Source of the DNA: Erpobdella octoculata
Lineage: Eukaryota > Annelida > Clitellata > Hirudinida > Erpobdellidae
DNA length: 64,000 nt
Assembly (NCBI GenBank): GCA_963978895.1
Contig: OZ022241.1
Span: 4,769,467-4,833,466 of the forward strand
Reading direction: 5' to 3'
Both the position numbers and the translations under genes were made by a program. Every line of letters starts with the position of its first letter. The first letter of the stretch is position 1. The notes under the pieces are model-generated. The model searched no databases, was not told the DNA's origin, and saw only the letters and a list, made by a program, of their open reading frames with translations. This document shows positions 50,707 to 64,000 of this stretch, piece after piece.

Positions 50707-51735
50707 TTAAAAATAAAAGCTAAAACCGAATGAAAGATTAAGTATAAAAATCCCATAAAATGCTTCAAAAGGATAAACAACCTTCGTTCCGATATTGGAT
50801 GCGATTTACTCCAAACTTCAGTTCTTTAATTGCACTTCGTTTAAGGTCGTACAGTCCTGAGCATGGGTAACGAAAACCACCGATGCTAAAATAATTGCAG
50901 CATTTTACCATGTTTATTTGCACCTCCGATTGATGCTATAGCACTGGTCTACATTTAATGAGAGAACGCCAGTATCTATTATTACCTACTATGATGCTAT
51001 TAACGAGACATTTTTCTTAGTTCGAACCGGCTAAACGACAGTTGCGTAATATCATATTAACACTAAACGAATATTACAAGTCAGCTGATCCGCAGGATAT
51101 ATCATTTGAATTTACATAATTTTACAAGTGGTAAAATAATAAACGCAGTTTCTCGTATAAATCTTCTATATGCAATGTCAGCGGTAAAGACTTTTAATTG
51201 AACTGCAATGTTGCGATTCGATTGGATAACGGGAAATGGATTAGAAGGCCCTGCAGAGGGCGTGGCGCCAAGAAACGACAAAACTGAAGGTAATTAATTA
51301 ATAATACAATACATAGAGGACTAAAAATAAGTAAGTGATAAGGGATGGTTGGTTTGAAGAAGAAGATAACCAATCAATCGTTGATTCTTCTTATTCGTAA
51401 TTAGAAGCCGATGAAGCTGACGTGAACATTGAGAAAGGGAAACATTGAGGTCAACAGTTGGAACAGCTGTTTGGTAACCAATAGTAACCAAATCAGCAAC
51501 ACGTGAAGAAAAAATATATAGACGGTGGAGAACGAGAAAGAGGGGGAAGTGAGAGTGGGAAAGAAGACGAAAGGGAAAGAGAGAGATAGAAAAGAAAATA
51601 AAGTCGATGTGAGAAAATAATAGCTCACTTCCGAAAAAAATAAAGCTTTAAAATTTTCTATCGCCAGTGGCCAATTAATGACACCGTGAAGCTTAATCGA
51701 GTCTGCCGTGGGATCACGCAGACACAGACAGACTG

Positions 51736-51738
<3 letters not shown>

Positions 51739-51790
<52 letters not shown>

Positions 51791-51796
51791 CACACC
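51739..51796. repeat. (CA)n microsatellite
   Basis: About 58 bp of CA with one G and one C interruption near its right end. Confidence 0.93.
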
Positions 51797-54242
51797 CACA
51801 TGTACAGACAGAAGGCAACAGATAGGGAAAGGTACAATACAATCCAATCAAGAGTATTTAAAAGTCAAACACAGAGAAAGAAGAACAATGGCAATGATGA
51901 ATTGTATATTTATAACTGCTAGTTTGTGTGCCAGCATGTGTACTCTCATTGCTCCTCCTCAACAACAACATTTGTTCCATTACTGAAACGAAATCAGGTC
52001 ACCAGTTGAAACGACTTGCAAAACCATCCATCCATTCATCAATTACATAGCAAAAAAACTGACCATTTTGTATGAATGTCGTCGACATTTATATTGATAA
52101 TGAATAACGTAACTGTGACATTTCAGAGCGGTGACATCTCAACAGCTTCAACTTGCGAGTCAACAACAGTGACAACTCACTGTAGAAGACTCCCCCCTTT
52201 AAATTAACAAACTTACCGTCATCAAATCAGGCTGAAACTTGGAAACTTTAGCTGAGACTCGCTCCTCATGACAATGCATTTTAATAAACTTTAGAAATTT
52301 CTTACAACAATATTTATGAATTTCTAGTTTTTTAAAACACTTATACTTTTTAAGAAATAATTTAATAGAATTCTGAATAGTCAAAGCTTCTGAATTCCAA
52401 AATATAAGGGATTTGTGAGAAGAAAACTGTTTTTTAGTTTTTTTTTAAGATCTGTACTGAATAAGTCTATTGGAGTGCAGCTGTAGCTCTTATAAATCCA
52501 GATACAGTGCTGTAAATTGAACAATAAACATCTCAAACAATTATTATTATTACTGTATTAGGCTGGCGAATTTACCACTTGAGAATTGTACAAAAAAAAC
52601 AGACAACTCTATAGGTACACTATACTTATAACTATTATTATAATAGACTCGTATGTACACACACACACACACACGCGCGCACACACATACACGCACACAC
52701 ACACACACACACACCTGCATACACACTCAAGCATAGGGAAGTAAAACGACCCTAAAATAAATCCATCACCAAGAACAACGGTAAGATGAGGACATAAAAC
52801 TCAAGAGATCTTTGCTTGTAAAATTCTCATTTCCACCCCTCTGTCCCCCAATCTCCCCCCTCTTCACGCCACTCCCGCCAGTGATCACGTGATCATACGC
52901 TCGGAAAGACATTGATGCGACGCAAATATAAGATAAACTTTCATAAATATAAACAAGTTTCCCGATCAGAAATTATAGCCATCTTAATCTTAACCTTCAG
53001 GTTTAACCGTAAATTAGATAAGCAGTTGTGTCACACATAATAATAATTATAATAACTAAATCTTGCTATGGAAGAAACCCATCAGCCATCAGCGGTAGAA
53101 ATAATTGTTCCATTTATCGTTCTAATAATTAAATATTACAATTTAAACAATCGATAATAATTCACATTTATCGTTTTTTTAAAGAATAATACAAATGTGA
53201 GTCATCATCATATAATTTTTCGTATCAAACTTGACTTCTTTGTTGCTGTGTAAACGAATGACGACAGCTTGCCACTAAGCAAAATGTACCGGTCAGAATG
53301 TCCCAGGTCAAAGTCTACCGGGTCAATATTCCCCCATTCAAAACATGTATATCCAATACACACACACAGATAGATACGTAACAGCCTATCATTATCATCA
53401 CCACCATTAAGAGATACATTTGAATAAATCTTCCTAGCACTACCGCGACACATTGGCGCCAAAAAGCATCCGGAAGGAAAATCATCTCGGCCTGCGATCG
53501 TAAGATTAATGTCGACTGCATAATTACAAATGCAAGTATACTGTAACTCCAGATATGAACCACCTCTTCAGTATGAAGTACTTGACAGTAAAAGATGCAT
53601 GACCAATATGATAAAGACTTATTAAGTTTGATGAACTAGATTTTAACCAACTCATTATTGTAGTATAAAAAGATCTTTATACTTCTTCTTGGATACCATT
53701 GGAAAAACTCAAGCACTCTCCAGATGGAGAGACCAATCGTCAAAATCGATAATGGTCAGGAAAGGATGTATAATTTGAAACAAAATCTTGTATCATATGC
53801 CTACAGTAATCGTAATCATAACCGAAAAGGATACCCCAGGGGAACTTGAGGGACCATTCGGAATACTGGATTAAGGAGAAAGACACGTCTCGGGTCAAAT
53901 TGAATTGAACTGAAGAGGTAATGCTATAAAATAATATAAAAAAAATAAGCATTAAAAGAAACAATAAAAAGTAGATTTTATGCGAAAGAATATGGCCAGA
54001 AACCAAATATGGAAAGGTCACAGGGTCATCATAGAGGGAAGAGAGTGGGACAGGAAAACGTGGCGTGGCAGACTGTGGACAGCTGCATCTGGAGAGGCAA
54101 TCGGGAAACATCAGTTTCTAAATTCTATAGATTTATTTAAGGCACATAAACAGGCATTTCCGCAAAGGAAAGAGGCGGAGGAGACGTGACTCCATAAAGC
54201 AGGATTAAAATTCTCAGAAGAGATACAAAACATGGAAAGCAG

Positions 54243-54330
54243 CTTTTTTCCATATCCATATACATATACATATCCATATACATATACATATATATGTACA
54301 TACACATGTACATGTACATATACATATAGA
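54243..54330. repeat. CATATA/CCATATA hexamer-like array
   Basis: TATCCATATACATATACATA repeats grading into GTACATACACATGTACATG. Confidence 0.88.
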
Positions 54331-54723
54331 GCATCAAATATTGCCATCCAGGAGTTGTTCTTGCTTACACATGCACATAATAAGATCACATGCATGTACA
54401 AAAAAGTTTTAAAGGGGAGTTGCACGTGCGTGTGTGTGTGTGTGTGTGCATGAATTTATGATTGCCACCCAGAGAGATTTAGTTATATAACTAATTTCAT
54501 TATTTATTTATTTCTTCTCAAACAGAAGAGCCCGCAGGCCACTAATACCGTTTGGACAACATGGAAAAAACAAAAAGGGTATGCACACGTTTGCAGCACA
54601 ATGCAAAATAGAAAAAAAAACAAAAAGAAAAAAAGACAATAATAAATGTAAATAACTATGCTATAGCCAATACAACCACACATTACATGCAACTGATCAC
54701 CACATCAACCTATCCATCAACAC

Positions 54724-54830
54724 CTGTTCCGTTCAATTCTGGCATCGATCTGGATCTGGATCAGAACGGCCTTGACACAGTTGTTGACCTCCTCCCCAGT
54801 CATAGTAACGAAGAAGAGATGGCAGTTTTC
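54724..54830 (-). CDS. Candidate internal exon of an unidentified protein
   Basis: Between a CATTATCAG acceptor and a GTGTTG donor lies a 35-codon open frame plus two bases: ENCHLFFVTMTGEEVNNCVK then AVLIQIQIDARIERN. The other two frames contain stops. It looks like a strand followed by an amphipathic helix, as at the end of a PH/PTB-type fold, but I do not recognise the protein. It starts in phase 0 and ends in phase 2. It cannot join directly to 63325-63385 (ends phase 1) or to RasGAP exon A (needs one base), so at least one further exon on each side would be needed if it belongs to the same transcript. Confidence 0.55.
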
Positions 54831-55369
54831 CTGATAATGAACGGTGATTATTAATTCAATTAACACCATTTATGGTCATCTTCAGTGTTATTAGCAGGAA
54901 AAAAGGTTAGCAGGGAGAGGCACGTGGATAGGCCAGCCTATCATGGGGCTGAAGGGACCACCTCACCATTGAATGTTCACTCCGAAATATTTCAGTGCCA
55001 TTTTTGTTTTTGTTTATTCCATCATTTCTTCCACAGAAAAAATGAATCACTCCGCTCTGCTCAGCTCACTTGCATGGAAGTCATATTTCACAAAGATGAT
55101 GTCATTCACTGTTTTTTAAATTATAACATTGCCATAAAAGGATTATTCTTTCTTTCTTAAACAATATTCTTCAGTACCTACACATCACGTATACAAAAAA
55201 ACAACCAAGCAAGCAAACAAACAAAAAAAGTCATGAACACAAGCTTAACAGAACCACTCAGGAAAGGACGCTGACACAACCAGCCACAAAAACTTTCTCT
55301 GTGTTCTTCAACAATGGACCATTATAATATATTTACTTCTTAACAGCATTTAGAGCCTGGAATCACGTC

Positions 55370-55480
55370 ACATGTATTTGTAATCACATTACATGTACAT
55401 TTAATCACATCACATGTACATTTAATCACATCACATGTATTTGTAATCACATTACATGCACATGTAATCACATCACATTT
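55370..55480. repeat. About 20-bp tandem repeat
   Basis: Five units like AATCACATCACATGTACATT with TTGTAATCACATTACATG variants. Confidence 0.88.
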
Positions 55481-56245
55481 GCTTGGAGTCAAAAATGGAG
55501 GAAAAAAAACTCGCAGGCTTGATCTGTGAGAAAGAAACTGAATGCTAAAACTTGATTAAATACAGGCAAAAAGAAGTTAGGGTGAATTTATGCTTACAAC
55601 AGCAGAGATAGATGCTTATTCACATGAACATTCATCCGTTAAAAAATAAATAAATAAATTATTAACACAAGAAAAATGAGCAGCTAAATTATAGCAGAGC
55701 TCCTTCATAAGTTCACCATCTTGCATAATTAACAGCTTTGGCCATAAATCTATTCAATACCCAACCATCAGCAATAAGGAGTATTTTAAATACCCTAGTA
55801 CACTATGAAACTGACCTATCCAGCTGAAATTTACAGATAACCTCTAAACTATCTTCCCAGCAGGGACAGAAGCAGGGTACATATCAGAAGTACAATGGGA
55901 ACAACGTCTCCTTGGAAACTTAAAAAACAGAAGCTTTAAATATAAATTTTCACTGACCGTGCATTAAGATCTACTAGACGTAAGATGTAATCAAAATAAC
56001 CTAAAATCTAATATACGGACCACCTCCACTGCAGCACCTATTAGTCAGATTTATTTTTATATTCTCTACAGCCCCATCTCTTATTGGTAAAATTTATTTT
56101 TATATGCTTGACCACCCTATCTCTCCTTGGTCAAAAGAAAACAAAAAGTAGTGGCATATATCTTCTCCCCTCGTTGTAGAGAGAGACAAAATGGAAAAGA
56201 AAGAACTCCTGGTGATTTAATGTACAGAATGGAATGGTGACATAC

Positions 56246-56417
<172 letters not shown>

Positions 56418-58151
56418 TATGCGGTTGTGTGTTTGTTAGCTGATCACATCTAAACCTCTGGAGCAATTTTGAACAAAGTTTTGCATGGAGGCAGTCTTTA
56501 TTGAGAAGATTTTCAAGCAATTTTCGGTTCACTGTTTTTAGAATAAATAAGCATTTTACTAGTTGAAAAAAGCTGTGAAAAAAAATCATGTTAGGAAAAT
56601 TTGAAGTCACAAAAGAAGGTGATGGGCACAATAGGAGTGTGTTGAATAGTGATTTTGCTATAACGCCGAATATCAGGTGGCATTATAAGCAAAAACCTAA
56701 CAATTAGTTTTTGACAAAAACCAACAAAATTTCAAAATAGACCTCGATGTACCAAAAACAAAACATTATTTTTACCAACTTGAAATACATACATTATTTC
56801 GAGCCTGAAACAGTGATATCATAAGTTATAAGTATACTTGCAGGCATACACCTGTAATCCAAGAGATCAATGGTTACCATGGCTGTTGTTGCATAATGAC
56901 CCAGCAAGTAAGGAAATTACAGGTTATAGAGTAAAATGCAAGAAATGGAACTGGACACAAGAAATGGAACTAGTTTCAATCGACAGATGAACTAGAATAT
57001 CACCTTATGGGAAAGAAAAAAACCCAATAATAGCAATACTAACAACAATAATAACAATAACAATGCAACAATAAAAAGAAGAAAAAGCTAATTCACGAAC
57101 TAAAATAATTCTCTATCTCTATTTCTCAATCACTGCTTCATATGATATATTCTGTTTTTCCCACTAAACTCACTAAAGTTTCAAACAATCAATCAATCGA
57201 TCAATCAATCAATCTGGTAAATGAGGAAAAAAACTGTTTTAAACTTAACAGGGTCAGCAAACAATGGAATGCTCAGCTCCACTGAGAAAAACTATTGGCT
57301 GATAAAGGAAGACAGAACGAGAGAAATACAGAAGATTATATCTGAGATTCAACTCTCATTTCTTTAGTCGTCCCAGTTTATCTTTCCCGAATCTCCATCA
57401 CTCCCAGTGGAAGAAAAGCAGAGTATAAATAGAGAAATCTGGACTAGAAAAAATGAGAGATTGAAATGTAAGAAAGAGAAAAAGAACAACAGAAAAAGGA
57501 AAATGAGACAGACAGATAGAAAGAGAGAGAGAGGGGAGAAAGAAAGAGAGAGAGAGGCAAGAAAAGGTCCAATGATCTCCAAACAGGAGGTAGGTTTATA
57601 AATAGTATTTTATAACATCACTGAACTAAATTAATTTAAAGAACCATAAAAAATTTGTATTTAACAAATCTTTTATATTTTCTATTTTGGCAGCTTCTAG
57701 TTTTTTGCAAATCGTTTTTTGATGATAATGATAAGTCTATAAAATGGAAAACCTTAGACCACAGTTTTCTAAATACCTGAAATGTGAAGTATGGGAGGAT
57801 GGAAGATGAAAGAAATTTTCAAATCAATATGAGAGAACAAAGATTTTATTATAAATCTTTGATTTCAAAAATTAATTATCGCTTTCTTTGAACGGACTTA
57901 AAACTTATGGTTTTATTCCTCGAAAGAAAATAATTAAATTGAAAAAAATTTAAATTAATTTTATGTGATATTTTATTCAAACTGAATAAATCAATCTGAA
58001 AATTTAATAGAATGCAGTCATTAACAAAAATTCAATGCACCAAGTTTTAACTGATTGGATGATGTGAAGTATATTTTTAATAGTGAAAAGGTCCCAATGC
58101 ATGGCTCAAGCAAGAAAACAGGTGAAGTTAATGTGAAGGATTTAACAAACA

Positions 58152-58156
<5 letters not shown>

Positions 58157-58228
<72 letters not shown>
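58157..58228. repeat. (CA)n microsatellite
   Basis: About 36 uninterrupted CA units. Confidence 0.96.
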
Positions 58229-58229
<1 letters not shown>

Positions 58230-58728
58230 TCTTATATGCTCCTCTTCCCCTAGTCAGAATGATCCACGAAGGAAAGAAACAGCTGATTGTTAAACAGGAA
58301 TGAAAAAGAACATGTCTGTAAATTAGTTTAGTTTAATAGCTTTTAAACGATGACTTGGTAGCCAACAAAAAAATTATCATCACCAAAATGACCCCAATAA
58401 CAATAATAGTCTTAAGTTTTCACCAGAGATGTGTAATAATTCAATTTATTTAAAAATAAATTAATATGTTTTAATAACACATTCTTGAAAATAAATTTTA
58501 ACAGAATGAAGATAAGATTAATCTAACTAAATTTCATTCAATTGGTAATATTTCAAATGGAAAACCAAACAAGATGAGTAATCAACAAAGACAGACAGAC
58601 AAAAGAAAGAAAGAAGAAGAATGAAGTGTGACAAAAAAGAAAAAAATCATGTGATTTTGCAGTCCTGGGATTTCAAATACTTTCATCAAGTGCTTACAAA
58701 GTCCAGGTATCACTGCATCACCACCACA

Positions 58729-58920
58729 GACAAATAGATGGAGCCATACAAGCTAATAGATGGAGCCATACAAGCAAATAGACGGAGCCATACAAGCTAA
58801 TAGATGGAGCCATACAAGCAAATAGATGGAGCCATACTAGCTAATAGATGGAGCAATACAAGCAAATAGATGGAGACATACAGACAAATAAATGGAGCCA
58901 TACAGACAAATAGACCAACA
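58729..58920. repeat. About 23-bp minisatellite
   Basis: Eight units of AATAGATGGAGCCATACAAG followed by CTA or CAA, with drift (AGACATACAGACAA) at the right end. Confidence 0.92.
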
Positions 58921-60523
58921 AGCACTGACCAGCATCACGTGATGTACATCTTGTTAATGTTACTTTTAAGTTTTAACAAATTTATGTTTAATTTTTTCTC
59001 CCAAGAAAAATTCATTTAGTTAAAAGTTCTTTAAGAAGTAGAATGTTATTGGAAAAGTAGCATGAAGAAACAGGTTATTTATAATCACTGAATATATAAT
59101 ACATGCAATTTTCTCAGACAGCTGATAGAAATACTAACTGCATATTAACTGAGAGCGACATGTTCTCAAATGACTAATCAGACAATTCAAACAGAACTAT
59201 ATCTTCTTTTTATATTTAACCATTAAATACTTATTCAAAAAGAGGACCTGATTAATATTAATAGTGACCAGTACAATATAAATTGCACTTAAACCTTCAC
59301 TTAAAACCAACAAACACACCAGTGGCGTGGTCCTACTCGTTCAGGGTTGTTTTAGGGTCGTTACGCCGCCCACACTGTGGCACCCTGTGATATTTTTCAC
59401 GCAACCATTGCATCAACCAAGAAAGTTGATTTTTCTTCGCGACCAGAACACCACAGAGCCACGAGCCAAGGTGGCAGTGTCTTGTGGCACGAGTTAATTA
59501 GAACTTGGACAGCAACTGGTTTACAATCTAATAAAAAATATTATATTATTATTATTATTATATTATTATTATTCGCATGAAAGTCTTGCATTATGCCAGC
59601 CAAACAGCTTCTAATAAGGTGATTCTAAGATTACTCTACTGATTGGCGCCAGTACAGGTGATGCAGTGATGCTTTTTTCTCTGCATTAGCACCTGGAGTA
59701 AGGCAGCTGCATGCAGCCTAATTTTGTTCAAAATAAAAATTCATAATATTCGAATTTAAGATAAAGCTAAAAATTTATAAATAAATAATGTTTAATTTAA
59801 TAAAAAAACGATAATAGCATAAGATAACATTTTTAATTGCTCAATTTAATTCTTGCTTAAAAATGCATACAATGAGACAAAAGCAGGACACTAAATAAAG
59901 AAAACAATTGCAGAAATAAACACTTAGTAATCTAAGTTTATAGCTTATCTTTTCAAATTATATGTACATACAGATAAACACAATAGTTCTTTTGACCTAT
60001 GAGTGCAATTTTCATTGAGAAAATGAAATCCAAGAAAGTAGACCAAACTTGCACAAGTGACTTCCTAGTGGGCTATTGAGGTTTTTTTATAGAAATTAAT
60101 TAGCTAATTTTGATTCAGAATGACTACAAAGAATAACTACAATGACCAGAGCAACAGGTGTGTTTATTATGGCGCCACTTCAAAGCAAAGTCATCACAGC
60201 AGCCCGCCTATCAGCTGATAGCTGCCTATTTTTATACCCAGCTATCAGCAGTTCTAAGCTGCAACCAGCATCATGCACCCCCAATTAGGATTATGTTGAA
60301 TGCAGTTGTCCTCCAATCCAATCCAGAAGCTGAGACACTCATTTCATTTCAGAGACTTGTGAAAGTAACAATACAAAAAAAATGTTGACCACAAAATCAA
60401 GCCTACTTCAATGAAGTTGATAATAATTGATAATTGTATGAAACCTAAACAGGAGGCTGAAGAAGCAGAGAGAAAAGATGTGATGTAGTGTGTCTGAATA
60501 TCTGTGTGCAGAGTCCTGGTTTG

Positions 60524-60546
60524 AATGATGATGATAATGATGATGT

Positions 60547-60592
<46 letters not shown>
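60524..60592. repeat. (ATG)n microsatellite
   Basis: ATGATGATG run with one TTG and one ATA interruption. Confidence 0.93.
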
Positions 60593-63324
60593 ACAATAAA
60601 ATCAAATAAACAGATGCTGTGAGTTTGGTTCCTGTCACAGATGGAAACAGTTTGAAGGTTGACAGCATTTTGCCTCTTCTCTAAGTCAATAAAACTGGCA
60701 CCAGCTTAGGAGATATGAAATTGTGATCATGGAGTACTAGAAGTCTCTGGGGCACTGGTACGTGTGAATCATACAACTATCGAGTAGTTTTAGCAGACAT
60801 CACTTTCTCAGTATGACTAACCGGCCTTCACATCAACTATGTTTACCTGGGAGTCGTGGAAACACGTGAGTCACCTCTACAGGTATGCTGTAGTACTATT
60901 TACCTTTGGACGAAGAGACACTTCAAACATTAACACTCTGAGGAGCACAACCATCACCAGCAGTCAGATCATAATCATCATCGTCGTCGTCGTCATAATC
61001 ATCATCGTCGTTGTCGTCATAAACATCATCACCATCCGCATCAACCTGATGAAACCTTTCATGCATCTACCAAAAAAACCGATTGTTTACTACTTCACCT
61101 CATTACCACAACAGAAACGCTGACCCAGATAATATAATTGAAATTACGATAACAAACTAAATTACTAAATAATTTATTTTTCAAGATCAAAACAATCTAA
61201 AAATAGCGCTGGGGCTGGTTCAGGTGGCTCTCAGAGTAGAGAAGTTCTTTCATAATAATATTGAGAGATGCTGAGAAACTTAATTTCAGTGACATTGCCC
61301 ACCCATAAACTTGTATTACTCCTCTCATACAACTATTAGAGGTCAAATTAAATTAAAATCAAATAATAGAAAATACCATTGATACATAATTTATCGCTAA
61401 TAAATAGCAAACCATCCATCCATACATACATCCATCCATCCATACATGTAGCTTTTGTTAGTTTCTTGGGAGAGCAATTATGTAGATATAATCACCTAAA
61501 AATAAGCAGTGGCCATACTGGAAAATGCTGGGCATGAACAGCTGACCCCCACCATGGAGCCTGAACCTATAGCTGTTCAACAGTTTCACATTCACCAGGA
61601 CAACTGCCCTACTTGTGATATCAACAAATCCACAACCCTCATTGCAACAGGAGAAACCCATTTAAGCACAACCTGGAATAGAAATATTTTTGGCGCAAAT
61701 ATAACAAGTAAAGCAAAAACAATGTTTTTTTAAAAACCCACTTTTATATTTTTACTACATAAACAACAAACATATTAGGATAGACAATAAATAGTTCGAC
61801 AAAAATATAACAAATAATTATTTAATTAAATTTTGTCCAATCGATAAGAAAATTTGATAGAATGCATTGTTAATTAGTTCGGATGTATGTTTAAATTTTG
61901 AAGTCTCTAACTCATCGGGAAGTTAGTTTAAAATCGATTGCAAAATTTGACGACAGACAGATAGACAGACAGACAGACAGAGAAGTCAAGTTAAGTAAAA
62001 GTGTGTAAAAAAATATATTTCTCCCTCTATTTAATACTATTTATCTCTATCTTACAACCTTTACATTTCTTCAGATTTAATTAAAGAATATGTAAATTTG
62101 TCAAGTCTGAAATAGTTCTATAAGAAAAATATTTTTACTCTCAACAGAACCTGAGAGGCCATATATTATGTAAATTAAATAAACTCAGACAGTGTCCACT
62201 AATTCAATTAATGTTTAACCAAGAAAACCACACACCTTGAGCCTTGTCACTGTTACTATTGCTTGATATCATCATCATCGTCATCATCATCATCTCCAAT
62301 TCCTCATCATCATCACCACCAGCACACACTTTTGCAACATAATCATCATCATCAGCCTACTACCCTCTTCCATAGCCATCAACAATCATTATCAGCAGCA
62401 GTACCACTCCTTTAGGATCATCATCACATTCATCTTGAATGAACCTAAACTGTCCTCATTTTGACAATATCAATGAGTGCAAAGAATCTTCTCATAAATT
62501 CTATATAGATAAAAAAAAATTATCATCAAAATAAAACAATAGTCTCAGCATGATTTACTGAATCAATTAGAAAAGAATTTGCAGAAATCAGGATAGCTAT
62601 TCAACGCCCCTTTCCTTATACTGGTTCATATGCATGAAAATGTTTATTCTCTATAATTTTGCAATTCATCCCACTGCTTAATGTTTATTTATTTACATCA
62701 AAACTGGTCTGAAAATTTGAGTCAAATGTTTTCAACAATAATAAATAAGGCAAAAACATTTAATACCATTTTCAGCTGCTAATGGTAAATGAGCTAATAA
62801 AATAAATGTTTTGAAAAGCATGTTGAACCTACCTACATTGTAGGTAGATTCTAACCAATCTAACCATTATACACCAAATCTCAGAACTTTAACTTTCTGG
62901 ATGAATATTCAACTTAAATACCCAGTAAGTAGATACTGTCATTATTTGGCATAAAAAATCTAAACTTCTCTAAAATATAAATCTAGCCAGCAGATCATTT
63001 TGCTGACAAAGCAAAACACAGTCAAAACTCCAATATGAAATCAGAGTGTTTGAGTCAAAATTGTATTTGAGCCAACAAATAAATAACCATGAAATGTTAA
63101 ATATGTAGTTTTAGTTAACTAATTCGTCCGTTAATTAGGATGCAGGTAGTTATCATCGCAGACGAGATGAGCCTCCAAATATAGTCCAAATTAAATTCAA
63201 GTAACAATCAGTACAATCATCAATCAAACCATTCATCCAACCACCCAACTTGAAATCAAATCATTGACAATCACCGCCGATCATAAAAATATATAAAAAC
63301 AGTTCAAAAAATAAATTTACAAAC

Positions 63325-63385
63325 CTGATACATCAAGCCAGCCTTCTAAAAACAGTAGAGGCGCCGAACCACCTTCTTCGGCCAT
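63325..63385 (-). CDS. Candidate first coding exon (MAEEGGSAPLLFLEGWLDVS)
   Basis: An ATG at 63385-63383 opens 20 codons plus one base, MAEEGGSAPLLFLEGWLDVS, closed by a GTTTGT donor. EGWLDV resembles the first strand of a PH domain. This could be the start exon of a long RasGAP isoform or of a separate gene. The exon ends with one base of a codon. The surroundings to the right (63385-63650) are less repetitive, as expected at a promoter. Identity is not established. Confidence 0.5.
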
Positions 63386-64000
63386 TTAACGATTAAAATA
63401 ATAATAACAATATGATCCGGATGTAAGGGGCAGCAGCGCCCAAGCAAAAATATGTAATCAAATATAACACACTCCTCAATTTGCTACGTTCAAACTTCGT
63501 TAGAAGTTTTTTTGAGCTCTACGCTTCGGGGAAAAATCACAATCAACAAAACCTGTACTGGGTACGAGTCTAATTTCTTCACACAAGAGTCTGCACGGTT
63601 TTGGCGATTAGTATTCGCAATCGGGTCATTGAACTAAACGCCATTGTCAGCATAAATAAAAAATAAAATTTTTGCTTATTGAATTTTAAACACATTTTTA
63701 TAACTTGTTTTTTGTAGATTTAGATTTTTTCTGAAAAATTTCTTAAGCCTGAATCAACGCCCTTTTAGTAGCAAGGTGTCAGCGTGGTGTATCAACGCGA
63801 CAGCTACAACAGAGACACGATTTTCCGATATAGGTATAGACAAGACCAAAACTTTGTTAAAATTTTTATTATTTATTGCTTTGCTATAAGCTACATATAA
63901 ACGTTTTCAAATGCAACATGGCGAGCTTTTATATCTAAGAAATGCATTCACACTCCTAATAGATAAAATATCTTAAATACAAAAAAAATTGAGCTCCATG
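63386..64000. other. Right edge, possible promoter side of the 63.3-kb exon
   Basis: No open frame of note and little simple repeat. There is a slightly CG-richer patch at 63415-63610. If the 63325-63385 exon is real, its 5'UTR and promoter fall here; no specific element could be assigned. Confidence 0.4.

Noticed and set aside
53208..53462. Minus-strand frame with DRYILLSGKLSSFVYTATKK
   Set aside because: Looks PH-like at a glance, but no good acceptor, and the underlying DNA is a low-grade repetitive pattern of short phrases ending in ACC/CCC.
61458..61733. Overlapping plus and minus frames at 61.5 kb, one with HQDNCPTCDINKS
   Set aside because: Composition is somewhat complex, but neither frame has a convincing acceptor and donor pair or a family match; possibly an old transposon fragment.

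Overview
This is an AT-rich, microsatellite-saturated stretch of an animal nuclear genome. It has spliced genes with GT-AG introns, small exons, long introns full of simple repeats, and hAT transposon relics. The style fits a lophotrochozoan invertebrate (annelid or mollusc), but the window does not fix the species. No bacterial, viral or organellar genes were seen.

Two genes can be read with confidence, both on the minus strand and arranged head to tail. (1) Positions 2554-7184 carry the first three coding exons of the mitochondrial 2-oxoglutarate dehydrogenase E1 gene (OGDH). It starts at 7184 and runs off the left edge. (2) Positions 10685-34487 carry at least 21 coding exons of one SynGAP-family Ras GTPase-activating protein, the relatives of which are SYNGAP1, DAB2IP and RASAL2 in vertebrates and raskol in flies. 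I placed every exon boundary by eye from splice sites. The phases close across all 20 junctions, giving one open frame of 1,674 residues whose 5' end is still missing. The protein has a split PH domain, a C2 domain, a RasGAP domain with the arginine finger and the FLRF..PA signature, and a long Ser/Asn/Gln/His-rich tail. The usual C-terminal coiled coil is not seen.

Layout: 1-7184 OGDH exons and introns; 7185-10684 intergenic (OGDH upstream region and RasGAP 3' end); 10685-34487 RasGAP body; 34488-64000 mostly repeats, probably 5' introns of the RasGAP gene and/or other genes. Two short exon-like pieces lie in that last part, at 54724-54830 and 63325-63385 (the latter a start exon). They do not join each other or the RasGAP gene directly by phase, so their gene is unresolved.

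Mobile and repetitive DNA: a hAT element with an exact 8-bp target duplication (31183-32040), a second decayed hAT (39491-40148), two same-strand copies of a 1.4-1.6 kb composite repeat (27488-29102 and 49302-50706), a roughly 320-bp dispersed repeat with several copies, a dozen minisatellites, and very long AT, AG, GT/CA, ATG/ATC and GTAT tracts. The most thought-provoking non-coding feature is an intronic 24-unit, 14-bp array (16335-16668) in which 20 units keep the nuclear-receptor half-site AGGTCA.
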